Source: Cohnella luojiensis (lineage in GTDB: Bacteria; Bacillota; Bacilli; Paenibacillales; Paenibacillaceae). Taken from it: a DNA stretch of 64,000 nucleotides. The stretch covers positions 16,355 through 80,354 of the forward strand of contig NZ_SOMN01000023.1 of the NCBI RefSeq assembly GCF_004564235.1. The letters are read 5' to 3'. Shown in pieces: positions 17,046 to 28,535 of this stretch (its first letter is position 1; every line of letters begins with the position of its first letter). Both the position numbers and the translations under genes were made by a program. Below the pieces are notes generated by a model. The model saw only the letters and a list, made by a program, of their open reading frames with translations, was not told the origin of the DNA and ran no database searches.

Positions 17046-17093
17046 CTGTAATCCTCCTATTGCTGTTTATTATTCCATCATTTCATCCGCGGA

Positions 17094-17173
17094 AAACAAA
17101 AAACCACGCCAACGACTTTCCGTTCCCCAATGGGGGTTCGCGAAAGTCTTGTCGTGGTTTCTCCAGGTCTCCA
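17094..17173 (-). promoter_or_regulatory. GlpP-type leader terminator/antiterminator of glpD
   Basis: On the minus strand GGAGACCTGGAG is followed by a long stem (AACCACGACAAGACTTTCG pairing with CGGAAAGTCGTTGGCGTGG) and TTTTTTG. The layout matches the inverted-repeat terminator in Bacillus glpD leaders, where GlpP with glycerol 3-phosphate prevents termination. glpP itself lies just upstream in the same gene set. Confidence 0.8.
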
Positions 17174-17204
17174 ACCGATATTAACTTATATGTTCACTAT
17201 AGCA

Positions 17205-18698
<1,494 letters not shown>

Positions 18699-19268
18699 TC
18701 AGGTTCCTCCTCTCCCGAAGGAAGGTTTCCATAACTCCTGCCTTGAAGTCGTAATGGCTGCCGCACCCGCGGCAAACGCGTCTTCCATCTCCCGCGACGA
18801 ACGAATCAGGCCGCCCGCGATGACGGGCACTCCGGTTCGCTCGCGCACTTCGGCGATCAGATGCGGCATAACGCCAGGCAGCATCTCGACGAAATCCGGT
18901 TTCGTCTTTACCGCCAGCTCCACGCTCTTATCCAAGGCGTCCGAGTCGATGACGAACATTCGCTGAATCGAGATGAGCCCGTTCTGCTTCGTCTTCTGAA
19001 TGACGGATACGCGAGTGGAGATCAGGCCCGCCGGACGAATCTGCTGGCAGAGGAACTCCGCGGCGTATTCGTCGTTCTTCAGCCCGTCGATCAGATCGGC
19101 GTGCAGCAATATTTTCTTTCCGTTCCGCTCCGCGAACTCTACGATCGGACGCAGCGCGCCGATTCGGCCTCCGAGCAGAACGAGATATTCGTAGGAGGAA
19201 GCGAGCAGCTTCTCCAGCTCTTTCATCTGCTTGATCGCGGGCAATACCCGCTGGTTGCCGAATGGCAT
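18699..19268 (-). CDS. glpP: Glycerol uptake operon antiterminator GlpP
   Basis: RNA-binding regulator that, with glycerol 3-phosphate, prevents termination in glp leaders. It has 189 residues, TIM-barrel type. Visible features are KILLHADLIDGLKNDEYAAEFLC, a phosphate-binding GVPVIAGGLIRSSREM, and the terminal GAAAITTSRQELW typical of GlpP. Its stop codon is immediately followed by the glpK TTG start. It begins 7 bases after the lacI-type gene, so transcription from the galactoside cluster may run into the glp genes. Its target hairpin is visible before glpD, but none was seen before glpK. Confidence 0.93.
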   Translation of the reverse strand: MPFGNQRVLPAIKQMKELEKLLASSYEYLVLLGGRIGALRPIVEFAERNGKKILLHADLIDGLKNDEYAAEFLCQQIRPAGLISTRVSVIQKTKQNGLISIQRMFVIDSDALDKSVELAVKTKPDFVEMLPGVMPHLIAEVRERTGVPVIAGGLIRSSREMEDAFAAGAAAITTSRQELWKPSFGRGGT

Positions 19269-19275
19269 GCGTATA

Positions 19276-20343
<1,068 letters not shown>

Positions 20344-22332
20344 TTAACCTCTGCCTGCCGCCTCCGCTTTCATAATGAAGCTTGCATAGGGCGGCAGTCG
20401 TGTTCCCCGGAAGCTTTTCTCTTCAGGAGTATGGTTAAGAACGAACCAATATTCCGATCCGCGGGCATACACTTCGACGCCCGGTTCACTTTCAATATGA
20501 CAGATCTCCCTAGCGTTGACAATGGTTTGCGCCAACGCATCCAGTACGTCTTCCGCCAGTCCCCCGCCCACGTAGTAGACGTCGCCTTGACCGTAGGAAT
20601 TGCGCGTGACGGCCGCTTCCGAGAAGAAGGGATCCTCATAGCGATAGAGAACATCCGCGGTCGTCGGCAGGAGCAGATCGCGCCATACCTCGCATGAAGA
20701 GCGAGCCGGCCATTCGGCAGCGGGCGGAGAAGCTTGCGAAGCGCCGGCTTCCCGGACGATCGGAACCGATCTGCCGATCGATAACGCTTCGGAGGCTTCT
20801 ACCCTCACGCCGCAAAGCGTCGCAACCGTTCCCGGGAAAGGGCGCCCGAAATAAACGTTGTTGTTCTTATCCCTCAAGCCCGTCCGGAACGAGAACACGA
20901 CGGTTCCGCCGGCTGCGGCGAATGCTTCCAACCGTCCGGCCAACCGTTCGTCCACAATCTGCAACGCCGGAATCAACAGCACCTTATAACCCGCCTCGGA
21001 GAAATCCCGGTTCGCGGGAATGACGTCGATCGCGCAATTCAAGCGAAAGAAAGGATCGTATAAGCGAAGCAGCTCGTTCGTGAAATCGAACGCCTCGCTC
21101 TGCCGTTGGGAACGCCACGACCAGACGTTGTCGTAATCGTATAAGACCGCGACCTCGGCCTTGATCTCTGTTTGCAACAAATCCGCGTAAGGGGCGATTT
21201 CCGTGAATACGGATTGCGCTTCCTTGTATTTACGCCCTTGCTGGTTATCGTGATCGACGATGCCCAGGCAGAATTGCTCCGCCCCGCGGTTCATCGACCG
21301 CCAGCAAAAGTAGAGCATGTCCGAACAACCGTGCGCGAACGCTTGGAACGACCACATCTTCGCTTGATTTGGACGCGGAAGATATCCGATGACGTCATGG
21401 CCTTGCGCGCCCATCAACTCTTCGACGATCCAGAAATTTTTGCCTTTCAGCCCGCGGTTGAAATCGTGACCCAAGGCAATAGCCGCAGGTGTAATCGGCT
21501 CGGCGAGCCCTCCCCATACCGGATAATTGTCGTAGGAGACGAAGTCGAGCGCTTCCGCCTGCTCCGCGTGGTCGAACCATTTGCCGAAGAAGCCCCCCGA
21601 CACGTTCGTCGTTACCGTCTGGTGCTCGCCTTTGCTAGCGCGGACGATTGCAGCCATCTCTTCGGCATAGCCGTTCACGGACCGCGAACGGAATCGCGCC
21701 CAGTCCAATTGCAACGACGGATTGTGCGTCGTGATCGTCTTCTTCGGAATCGGTATTTCATCGAACCCGTTATAGGTCTGTCCCCAGAAAATCGTTCCGT
21801 AAGTCTCGTTCAACGCGTCGATGTCGATATATTTGTCTTGAAGGAATTTTTGAAACGCCGAGTGGCATTGACCGCAATAACACATGTCGCTGCCTTCGTG
21901 ACCGAGTTCGTTGTCGATCTGCCAGGATATGATGGATGGCTCCGAGCGGTAATGCTCCACCAGCTTACGGGTGATGCGCCCGCTATATTCGCGGTATTCC
22001 GCCGAGTTGAAGCAATATTGGCGGCGACCGCCGAATACCCGGACGCTCCCGTTCTCATCCTCGGAGAGGATGGTTGGATGCTTCTTCGCCAGCCATGCGG
22101 GAAAAGTGGCGGTCGGCGTGCCGAACATGACCGCAAGGCCTTTCTCCTTCGCCCGGCGAACGATTTCGTTGAAGAAGGAGAAATCGAATTCTCCTTCCCG
22201 CGGTTCCATCCGATGCCAAGCGAACTCGCCGATGCGCACTATGTTCGCGCCGAGCCGCGCAATGCCTTCCAAATCCTCTTCCACCAGCTCTTCGGGCCAA
22301 TAATCCGGATAGTAATCTACGCCTAAATACAT
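20344..22332 (-). CDS. Beta-galactosidase, glycoside hydrolase family 42
   Basis: Cytosolic hydrolase of beta-galactosides (galacto-oligosaccharides, plant galactan fragments or lactose). It has 662 residues. The TIM barrel carries the acid/base Glu142 in SWQIDNELG and the nucleophile Glu304 or Glu305 in FWIVEELM. Cys107, Cys151, Cys153 and Cys156 match the zinc cluster known in the Thermus A4 enzyme. The middle has the trimerisation domain and the C-terminus a short beta domain. No signal peptide, so the substrate must be imported; the two permeases lie directly upstream. The operon order is binding protein, permease, permease, GH42, LacI. Confidence 0.95.
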   Translation of the reverse strand: MYLGVDYYPDYWPEELVEEDLEGIARLGANIVRIGEFAWHRMEPREGEFDFSFFNEIVRRAKEKGLAVMFGTPTATFPAWLAKKHPTILSEDENGSVRVFGGRRQYCFNSAEYREYSGRITRKLVEHYRSEPSIISWQIDNELGHEGSDMCYCGQCHSAFQKFLQDKYIDIDALNETYGTIFWGQTYNGFDEIPIPKKTITTHNPSLQLDWARFRSRSVNGYAEEMAAIVRASKGEHQTVTTNVSGGFFGKWFDHAEQAEALDFVSYDNYPVWGGLAEPITPAAIALGHDFNRGLKGKNFWIVEELMGAQGHDVIGYLPRPNQAKMWSFQAFAHGCSDMLYFCWRSMNRGAEQFCLGIVDHDNQQGRKYKEAQSVFTEIAPYADLLQTEIKAEVAVLYDYDNVWSWRSQRQSEAFDFTNELLRLYDPFFRLNCAIDVIPANRDFSEAGYKVLLIPALQIVDERLAGRLEAFAAAGGTVVFSFRTGLRDKNNNVYFGRPFPGTVATLCGVRVEASEALSIGRSVPIVREAGASQASPPAAEWPARSSCEVWRDLLLPTTADVLYRYEDPFFSEAAVTRNSYGQGDVYYVGGGLAEDVLDALAQTIVNAREICHIESEPGVEVYARGSEYWFVLNHTPEEKSFRGTRLPPYASFIMKAEAAGRG

Positions 22333-22355
22333 GATGTGTCTCTCCCTCTAACCGG

Positions 22356-23180
22356 TTATTCTTTAACGGAGCTGCCCAGCATGCCGGATATGAAATGCTT
22401 CTGCAACAGCAGGAAAAACAAGATGATAGGTCCGGTCGCCAGCGTGACGCCGGCCATAACCTGCCCGTAATCTATTCGCGATAGCCCGAACAAGCTCGAT
22501 AATGCGACGGGTAACGTGTACATTTCTTTGGTCTGTGCCGCAATGAGCGGCCACAGGAAGCTATTCCACTGAAACATGAACAGGAAGATCGCAGTGGCCG
22601 CGAGCGCCGGCTTCACCGAAGGCAGAATGATGCGCGTAAACAAGCCCGCCTCGCTTACGCCGTCGATTCGGCCCGCTTCCATCATCGCGTCCGGAACGGC
22701 CAGCATATTTTGCCGCATAAGGAAGATCGCGAACGGATAAGCCAGGTTGGGCACGATCAGCGCTTGATACGTGTTCAGCCAACCCCATGCCGCCATCATT
22801 TTGAACAAGGGAATAACGAGCGCATGGTACGGAACCATCATCGATAACAAGAATACGGCAAACAGGACGTTACGGCCTTTGAACCGGAACTTGGCGAAAG
22901 CGTACCCCGCCATCGTGCAGATCGTCAGGCTGAGCGCCGTGTAGACGATGACGACGAAGAGCGAATTGCCCATGACCCGCCAGATACCGATCGTGTCGTT
23001 CAGGTTCGAGAGGTTCTCGATGAACTTGCCGCCCGGCAATAGCACCGGAGGTTTGGAGAACACTTTCCCGCTTTCATTGGTGGAGGCGATTGCCGCCCAG
23101 TAAAAAGGAAACAGCGATACGATGGCACCGATTAACAAGCCTACGAATAGAAACAGCGAGGTTATCCGATTGGTTTTCAT
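22356..23180 (-). CDS. Carbohydrate ABC transporter permease (MalG-like)
   Basis: Inner-membrane subunit of a sugar importer, 274 residues from the preferred ATG. Six hydrophobic segments are visible and the EAA-type coupling loop reads EAGRIDGVSEAGLFTRIILPSVKPAL near residues 165-190. The C-terminus GMLGSSVKE is typical of this subunit. Two starts are possible: ATG 23189 overlaps the previous stop, while ATG 23180 has GGGGATGAG at better spacing and is preferred. The gene is coupled to the upstream permease and 23 bases from GH42. No ATPase gene is in the cluster. Confidence 0.92.
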   Translation of the reverse strand: MKTNRITSLFLFVGLLIGAIVSLFPFYWAAIASTNESGKVFSKPPVLLPGGKFIENLSNLNDTIGIWRVMGNSLFVVIVYTALSLTICTMAGYAFAKFRFKGRNVLFAVFLLSMMVPYHALVIPLFKMMAAWGWLNTYQALIVPNLAYPFAIFLMRQNMLAVPDAMMEAGRIDGVSEAGLFTRIILPSVKPALAATAIFLFMFQWNSFLWPLIAAQTKEMYTLPVALSSLFGLSRIDYGQVMAGVTLATGPIILFFLLLQKHFISGMLGSSVKE

Positions 23181-23181
23181 T

Positions 23182-24030
23182 TTACTCATCCCCCGTCAGC
23201 TTGAATTGCACGAACGATAGGATGGCGATCAACAACACGATGACGTAAGCCAACGTAGAGGCATATCCGAAATCGTAGTAACGGAAGCCGGTCTGATACA
23301 GATACATCCCGATGGATAACGTCGCGTCGCTCGGACCGCCTTTGGTCAACGTATACGGCTCGTCGAAAAGCTGGAGTGTTCCGATCGTCGACAGGATTGC
23401 CGTGAACAGGATGACCGGCTTAAGCTGCGGCACGGTCACGGTGAAAAACTGCCTCAGCTTGCTCGCGCCGTCCAAGCTTGCCGCCTCGTAGAGCGATTCC
23501 GGAATGTTCTGCATGGCCGCCAAGTAGATGACCATATTATAGCCGGCCCATCGCCAGGTTATGGCAAGAATGAGCGCCGCCTTTGCCCATAGAGGGTGAG
23601 ATAGCCAAGGAACGCCGTTCAAACCGATCGCTTGCAGCGCTTGATTGATTAAGCCGTCGCCCATGAGCATGATCGAGAAAATAATCGAATACGCGACGAG
23701 CGAGGTGACCGCCGGCATGAAGAACGAAACACGGAACAAACCTTTGAAACTTTTGGCTGTATTTAAGAAAGTCGCCAGCACGATGCTGATCGTCAGCATG
23801 AGCGGCACTTGGATAATCAATATCACGAAAGTATTCTTAAGAGCCGTCCAGAAAATCTCGTCTTGAAACAACCGCCGGTAATTGTCGAGCCCCGCGAACT
23901 CGAACTCTCCGCCTACGCTCGTCTGAAAGCTCAGCAAGAAGGAGTAGAGAATGGGATAAACCATGAATACGGCAAATAAGACGATTGCCGGCGTTAAAAA
24001 TAAATAAGGCACGTAAGACTTTGTTCTCAT
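23182..24030 (-). CDS. Carbohydrate ABC transporter permease (MalF/UgpA-like)
   Basis: Partner permease of 282 residues with six predicted membrane helices. The cytoplasmic coupling loop is YEAASLDGASKLRQFFTVTVPQLKP, the binding site for the ATPase. It follows the solute-binding protein by 81 bases; that gap contains a perfect hairpin (24066-24091) likely to set the protein ratio. With the second permease it forms the channel for a galactoside, as inferred from the adjacent GH42 enzyme. Confidence 0.93.
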   Translation of the reverse strand: MRTKSYVPYLFLTPAIVLFAVFMVYPILYSFLLSFQTSVGGEFEFAGLDNYRRLFQDEIFWTALKNTFVILIIQVPLMLTISIVLATFLNTAKSFKGLFRVSFFMPAVTSLVAYSIIFSIMLMGDGLINQALQAIGLNGVPWLSHPLWAKAALILAITWRWAGYNMVIYLAAMQNIPESLYEAASLDGASKLRQFFTVTVPQLKPVILFTAILSTIGTLQLFDEPYTLTKGGPSDATLSIGMYLYQTGFRYYDFGYASTLAYVIVLLIAILSFVQFKLTGDE

Positions 24031-24065
24031 GACTTGCCCTCCCTGGTGAAATAGAAAAAGAGCGA

Positions 24066-24091
24066 GAGATTCGGGCCTGCGCCCGAATCTC
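24066..24091 (-). terminator. Intra-operon hairpin between binding protein and permeases
   Basis: Perfect 11-bp stem (GAGATTCGGGC/GCCCGAATCTC) with a 4-base loop, then TCGCTCTTTTTC on the minus strand. It probably acts as a partial terminator or an mRNA stabiliser, raising binding protein over permease as in many sugar ABC operons. Confidence 0.75.
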
Positions 24092-24111
24092 CCGAACCTC
24101 TTCGTAAGTCT

Positions 24112-25434
24112 TTAACCGTTGTTTACCGCACGTTTCGTCCGATCCGCCAATCTTTCCGCCGCCTCTTTCAGCGCTTTGGCCGGATCTTTGTCCATGAATA
24201 CGTGCGCTTGCGCTTTGACCGCCTCGTCCATCGCCATCGCGTAGTCCTTCGTGTAGTACGGCGTCGGAATGTTAGCCATCTCGTCGCCGAACAGCTTCCA
24301 GATCTTCTGTCCGCCGAAGAATTCGTTGTCGGCTTGGAATGCCGGTTCGCTGTATGTGCTTTGCAGCGAAGGGAACAGTCCGAACTTCTCCATCGCTACC
24401 GCTTGTACCGCGCTCGTCGTGGAGAAGTACTCCATGAAGCCGTACGCCGCGTCTACGCGCTCGGAATCCGCGTTGAGCATCCAACTGCTTCCGCCTAGAT
24501 TAGCCGCTCGGTTGCCGCCTTTCTCGAACGCAGGCAACAGGAACACTCCCCATTTGCCTTTCGTGTCCTTCGCTTGGTCAATGATCGTGCCGTAATACCA
24601 TGCGCCGAACGGAATCGTAGCGACGGAACCGTCGACGGTAGCCGATACGATGCCGTCCCAGCCGTTAACGTCCTTCACGAGGTCCGCGTCGCCAAATTTC
24701 TTAAGCGTGGCCATCGCTTGAACGACTTTAGGGTTGTTAAAATCGATGTTGCCGTCTTTGTCGAAGTAATACACGCCGAGCTCGTTCATCATCATGCGGA
24801 AGTTGGCGTCGTCCTTGAACTTATCCGCGGGAAGCGCGTAAGCGCCCGTCTTGCTCTTGATCGTCTGGCCGGCGGCTAGGAAATCGTCCCAAGTCTCGAT
24901 TTTCGTCGCGTCTACTCCGGCTTTCTCGAAGATGTCCTTGCGGTAGAACATGCCCGTCGGGCCCGCATCGAACGGGAAGGCGTAGAACTTGCCGTCTTTG
25001 CTCGTCAATTCTTTCTTGAAGGCAGGGAATTGGTCGGCTTTGGCGTCGAAGCCTTTGTCGGACAAATTCTGGAACCCTTTCGGGAACGCTTCGAGGTAAC
25101 CTTGGATGCGATCGTCTTCGACGAGCACGATATCCGGAAGTCCGGATCCGCCGGCCGCAAGACCGGTGGATAATTTATCGTATACGTCCAAGCGGCCGAT
25201 ATCTTCGACTTTGATGCTCACGTTCGGGTGATCCTTCTGGTACATCGTCATCGCTTCATTCAGCGCGCCGACGTTCACGTTCCACGCCCATGCGGTCAAT
25301 TCGACTTTCTCTACGTTATTGTCGCCAGTTCCCGGAGTAGCCGCAGGCTGATTATTGTTGTTCGCACCCCCACAAGCGGTTGCAATCAACGAAATTCCGA
25401 GCATTACAGTAGATAGCTTCATCCATTTCGACAT
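24112..25434 (-). CDS. Sugar ABC transporter substrate-binding lipoprotein
   Basis: Extracellular binding component of 440 residues. A lipoprotein signal peptide ends in the lipobox LIATAC with Cys21 as the lipidation site, followed by a Gly/Asn-rich linker GGANNNNQPAAT. The mature part is a family-1 (MalE-like) solute-binding protein with the usual GLPDIVLVEDDRIQGY and FPFDAGPTGMFYRKDIFEKAG segments. It is the first gene of the galactoside cluster and is preceded by a promoter with a LacI/cre-like site and a 13-bp direct repeat. The specificity for galactosides is inferred from GH42. Confidence 0.95.
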   Translation of the reverse strand: MSKWMKLSTVMLGISLIATACGGANNNNQPAATPGTGDNNVEKVELTAWAWNVNVGALNEAMTMYQKDHPNVSIKVEDIGRLDVYDKLSTGLAAGGSGLPDIVLVEDDRIQGYLEAFPKGFQNLSDKGFDAKADQFPAFKKELTSKDGKFYAFPFDAGPTGMFYRKDIFEKAGVDATKIETWDDFLAAGQTIKSKTGAYALPADKFKDDANFRMMMNELGVYYFDKDGNIDFNNPKVVQAMATLKKFGDADLVKDVNGWDGIVSATVDGSVATIPFGAWYYGTIIDQAKDTKGKWGVFLLPAFEKGGNRAANLGGSSWMLNADSERVDAAYGFMEYFSTTSAVQAVAMEKFGLFPSLQSTYSEPAFQADNEFFGGQKIWKLFGDEMANIPTPYYTKDYAMAMDEAVKAQAHVFMDKDPAKALKEAAERLADRTKRAVNNG

Positions 25435-25504
25435 TTTAAAGCTCCCCTTTTAATAAAATTTTACCTTTTTTCTCTTTGTGCCTTTGAACAAGTGCCATTC
25501 AACT

Positions 25505-25518
25505 TGAAAGCGTTTGCT
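25505..25518. promoter_or_regulatory. LacI/cre-like operator at the importer promoter
   Basis: TGAAAGCGTTTGCT, a CG-centred near-palindrome with two mismatches to the CcpA cre consensus. It lies just downstream of the -10 box, at the transcription start, where repressor binding would block the operon. It could serve the LacI-family protein of the cluster, CcpA, or both. Confidence 0.55.
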
Positions 25519-25528
25519 GACAATCATT

Positions 25529-25557
25529 ATCTTACTCATTTTTTTACTAAAAATCAA
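25529..25557 (-). promoter_or_regulatory. Promoter of the sugar importer operon
   Basis: On the minus strand TTGATT (25557-25552) and TAAGAT (25534-25529) with 17-base spacing, leading toward the binding-protein gene about 95 bases on. Confidence 0.65.
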
Positions 25558-25576
25558 TCGTTATTTTACTAAAAAT
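25542..25576. promoter_or_regulatory. 13-bp direct repeat over the importer -35 region
   Basis: TTTTACTAAAAAT occurs at 25542-25554 and again at 25564-25576, 22 bases (two helical turns) apart. The proximal copy overlaps the -35 box. This is the usual geometry of an activator site such as an AraC-type (YesN) response regulator, though no such gene is in the window. No gene is seen in the spacer 25435-25812 apart from these sites and two terminators. Confidence 0.5.
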
Positions 25577-25706
25577 TTTTCCAATTACGGTTTTCAAATT
25601 TTATTACTGCCTATTCCTTGCCTTAAAAGGGAGCTCGAGTCCATCTGAATACATCCATATGTTTCCCCAAAAATCGAAAACAACATGTTTTTATGCCCGA
25701 ATCGCG

Positions 25707-25748
25707 CAAAAAAAGACCGCTAAGGAAACATTCTTCCCTGGCGGTCTT
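25707..25748 (-). terminator. Second terminator downstream of secG
   Basis: Stem AAGACCGC/GCGGTCTT with inner pairing and a TTTTTTTGC tract on the minus strand. Confidence 0.75.
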
Positions 25749-25769
25749 CAACGGTCTCTATGGACTTAT

Positions 25770-25800
25770 AAAAAAAGACAGGAAGCTCGCGCTTCCTGCC
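25770..25800 (-). terminator. secG terminator
   Basis: Eight-bp stem CAGGAAGC/GCTTCCTG with a 4-base loop followed by TCTTTTTTT on the minus strand, 15 bases after the secG stop. Confidence 0.88.
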
Positions 25801-25812
25801 CGTTCTCGATTA

Positions 25813-26049
25813 TTAGTTCTTAACGAAATAAGCGACTACCAAAGAAAGGATAAAGAAACCAACCGCTAAACCGATCGTCAGGCGTTGCAGGAAAAGGTCG
25901 ATTCCACGAGCCTTCTGCTTGCCGAACAAGTGCTCAGCTCCACCGGAGATAGCGCCCGACAAACCTGCGCTCTTACCGCGTTGAAGCAGAACGACCGCAA
26001 TCAGTCCCAGCGAGAATATAACCAGAATTATTTTAAGAACGACGTCCAT
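25813..26049 (-). CDS. secG: Protein translocase subunit SecG
   Basis: Small membrane partner of SecYE that assists protein export. It has 78 residues with two hydrophobic helices (about 3-22 and 54-75) around the conserved loop [33 protein letters not shown] precedes the ATG. In Bacillus subtilis secG is close to rnr-smpB-ssrA; here the glycerol and galactoside clusters, about 10 kb, separate them. Two strong terminators follow it, isolating it from the importer promoter. Confidence 0.95.
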   Translation of the reverse strand: MDVVLKIILVIFSLGLIAVVLLQRGKSAGLSGAISGGAEHLFGKQKARGIDLFLQRLTIGLAVGFFILSLVVAYFVKN

Positions 26050-26192
26050 CGCTTACACCTCCCAAATCCTAACTCACCCGGCATGCCATCTTGGACGGCT
26101 TTCCGAAAACAGTATTCTTATATTAACATACCGCCCGGCAAGTTGACAACCTTAACTATTTTCTGTTTTCTGCGAGACAATGGGACTTCCGA

Positions 26193-27377
26193 TCAGAAAA
26201 AGTCCATCAAATGCGTCGTCCGTTCCGGAATCCTCCGTTCCAACTGCGCCGCATCCTCCGTGGAACCGCCGCTGATCCGTCCGACTTCCCGTAACAAGGA
26301 CGGCTTCCGATTGCCGATCAGCATCGCCGTCAGCGTTTGAATGTCGCATTTCAATCCACCGCTGCTCTCGGCCGCAATCCCTTCCAATCTCTCCAATCTA
26401 CCCTCGCCACTCGCGCTCAACATCAGCCTAAACGCCCCATTGTTCCACGGCGCATGCGCGTCCGACAGAGTCAGCACGACAGCTTCCTCCCGCTCCCCCG
26501 GCATCCATGGGTACTGCTTAACGAATGCTTCCGCGTCCACGATGCGAGACATGAAATACGGGATGACTTCCTGCTTGATCCGAGGATCGGCTAACAGGAA
26601 CGGAAGCGGATCGTCGATGGCCGTGATCGTCGTTACTTCCGCAACCATAGAGTCGTGGTTGCCGACGAACGTCCATAACCCTACGCGGGATGTTTCGCTT
26701 GTGCTCGCCCAATCCTGAATCGTCAGCATGTTGCCCTCGACTTGATAGAACACGTATCCCTCGGCAACATCGTGCTCGTTATAATAAACAGCCACTTGGC
26801 CGCCCTTCGTCAGGATTCGGTTCTCCCACCAGTCCTTCTCCCGAACTAGCGTCCCGCTATAGCGCGAGGCGTAAGCCGAATAAATACCGTTCAACACCTC
26901 GATATCCGGTTTCGCCATGCGTTTCACCTGTCCGGGAGTTTGCGTGCGGGGCGGAAGCTGGCGCGTCTCGATCGTGTACTTCTTGCGCTCGACCGTCATC
27001 TCATAACCGTATCTGCGGTAAAAAGAAAAGGAAAAAGGGTGCAGCATACTGACGGTTTGCCCATTGTTCTTCATCGTCTCAAGGGCGCGAACGAGCAACT
27101 GATTTACGCAGCCCTGCCTTCTTGCTTCCGGCCAAGTCGCGACTCCGGCAATCCCGCCCATCGCGAACGATTTGCCTTGAATCCAAGTTTCCAATGGCAG
27201 CAGCAATAACGCCGACAGCAGACGGCCATTTTCATCGAATGCGCCCCAATCTTGCTCAGGTCGGAACGTAAGACGCTTGGACTCCTTCTGCTCCGGCGTT
27301 AAACGATATTGAAAGGCGAATTGTGATAATGCCGTTCGTTCCTCGAAATCATCTTCTCGCAGCTGTCTGATTTCCAT
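26193..27377 (-). CDS. Eis-like GNAT acetyltransferase
   Basis: A 394-residue enzyme of the Eis family: an N-terminal GNAT fold, a second GNAT-like domain and a C-terminal sterol-carrier-protein-like domain. The acetyl-CoA loop VATWPEARRQGCVNQLL sits near residues 80-96, followed by MLHPFSFSFYRRYGYE, which is typical of Eis and its Bacillus relatives. ATG 27377 is preferred because MEIRQLRED begins the fold and GAGGACGG lies upstream; the frame runs 23 codons further. Substrate unknown; some family members acetylate aminoglycosides, but resistance cannot be claimed from sequence. Confidence 0.88.
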   Translation of the reverse strand: MEIRQLREDDFEERTALSQFAFQYRLTPEQKESKRLTFRPEQDWGAFDENGRLLSALLLLPLETWIQGKSFAMGGIAGVATWPEARRQGCVNQLLVRALETMKNNGQTVSMLHPFSFSFYRRYGYEMTVERKKYTIETRQLPPRTQTPGQVKRMAKPDIEVLNGIYSAYASRYSGTLVREKDWWENRILTKGGQVAVYYNEHDVAEGYVFYQVEGNMLTIQDWASTSETSRVGLWTFVGNHDSMVAEVTTITAIDDPLPFLLADPRIKQEVIPYFMSRIVDAEAFVKQYPWMPGEREEAVVLTLSDAHAPWNNGAFRLMLSASGEGRLERLEGIAAESSGGLKCDIQTLTAMLIGNRKPSLLREVGRISGGSTEDAAQLERRIPERTTHLMDFF

Positions 27378-27507
27378 GCCCGCACCGTCCTCTTCCCTTT
27401 TTTCCGCAAGCATAAACAGCTGTCGCCGTCCTTGGGATGGCGACACAGGTTTATGTCGGAGACGATTCAGAAATGGATAGCGAAATTTAATACATTCTGA
27501 ATCGTGT

Positions 27508-27532
27508 AAAAAAGCCCGGCTTCCGCCGAGCT
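27508..27532 (-). terminator. Terminator of the sugar isomerase gene
   Basis: Eight-bp stem with one mismatch (AGCTCGGC/GCCGGGCT) followed by TTTTTTAC on the minus strand. Confidence 0.7.
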
Positions 27533-27547
27533 TCCGCGTTTATTCCA

Positions 27548-28312
27548 TTATAACCAGCCGCGTTCCTTAAACCAAGCGTAATTCAGCTTCGCGCTCTCGA
27601 GCGAGGATACGTCATAATGCTCTTGCTCGATGATGACGTATTCTACGCCGGATGCTTCGCAAGCGGCCAACGCTGAATCCCAATCCACCGTACCTTTGCC
27701 GATCTCGGTATCGTTGCCGTCCGCTTTGAAGTCCTTCGCGTGAACGACGGGAAGGCGACCCGCGTACTTTTTCACGTATTCGGCAGGGTCTTGACCCGCT
27801 ACCTTCACCCATCCCAGATCGAATTCCGCGAACAACAGGTCTGACGGAATGCGGTCGAAAATATGATCAATGATGAGTTTGCCTTCGACGGGCTTGAACT
27901 CGAACGCATGGTTGTGGTAACCGAACTCTAGGCCGGATTCCTTAACGATCTTCGCCGCTTGCTCCAAGTCGTCCGCCATTTTGTTCACTCCGGCTAACGT
28001 AGGGTTATCGCCTAACGGATAATAAGGAACGATAAAACGTTTCAAACCAAGCTCCAATCCGTACTCGACTTGCTTCTTCAGATTATCCCAGATGGCAGGA
28101 TCGCCGACGGTCAAGTTCACGTGCGCGGAAGGAGCGTTCAGGCCCGCGTCATCCAACGCTTTGCGAACTTCCTTGGCGGAATGGCCATAGTAACCTGCCA
28201 ACTCCACGTTGCGGTAACCGATTTCGCCGATCTCCTTAATCGTTGTCAGGAAATTCTTCTCGCTGCGATCTCGAACGGAATATAACTGAATGCCCACTTG
28301 CGGTTTGCTCAT
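27548..28312 (-). CDS. Sugar phosphate isomerase/epimerase (xylose isomerase-like TIM barrel)
   Basis: A 254-residue AP-endonuclease-2-family TIM barrel (PF01261). Visible elements are VGIQLYSVRD at the start, GYRNVELAGYYG, the metal and substrate segment FGYHNHAFEF near residue 140, LFAEFDLGWVKVAG and VHAKDFK. Such proteins isomerise or epimerise sugars, or act on inositol derivatives. ATG 28312 (MSKPQVG) is preferred, with GGTGGG 6 bases upstream; the frame extends 11 codons further. It is monocistronic and bounded by a terminator. The real substrate is unknown. Confidence 0.85.
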   Translation of the reverse strand: MSKPQVGIQLYSVRDRSEKNFLTTIKEIGEIGYRNVELAGYYGHSAKEVRKALDDAGLNAPSAHVNLTVGDPAIWDNLKKQVEYGLELGLKRFIVPYYPLGDNPTLAGVNKMADDLEQAAKIVKESGLEFGYHNHAFEFKPVEGKLIIDHIFDRIPSDLLFAEFDLGWVKVAGQDPAEYVKKYAGRLPVVHAKDFKADGNDTEIGKGTVDWDSALAACEASGVEYVIIEQEHYDVSSLESAKLNYAWFKERGWL

Positions 28313-28464
28313 TTTATTCCCACCCATCATTATGATTAGTTTCAAGTCTTCTCCACCCTATTATAGGCTTATGAATGCGTAATCACGATAAGGGTTTTTG
28401 TCCTCTTTGTATGCATTTTGGAGATTGCGGATTTCTATTTAATAAAATGGAACAACTGGAACGG

Positions 28465-28492
28465 TTCACAAATATGCAATATGTGGTAGAAT
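28465..28492 (+). promoter_or_regulatory. Candidate promoter of the RibD/DHFR-like gene
   Basis: TTCACA and TAGAAT with a 16-base spacer, about 40 bases before the coding start. Confidence 0.5.
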
Positions 28493-28535
28493 AAATACGA
28501 ACCAGTGTTCTTACCATTCGCGAAGAAGGGGGATC

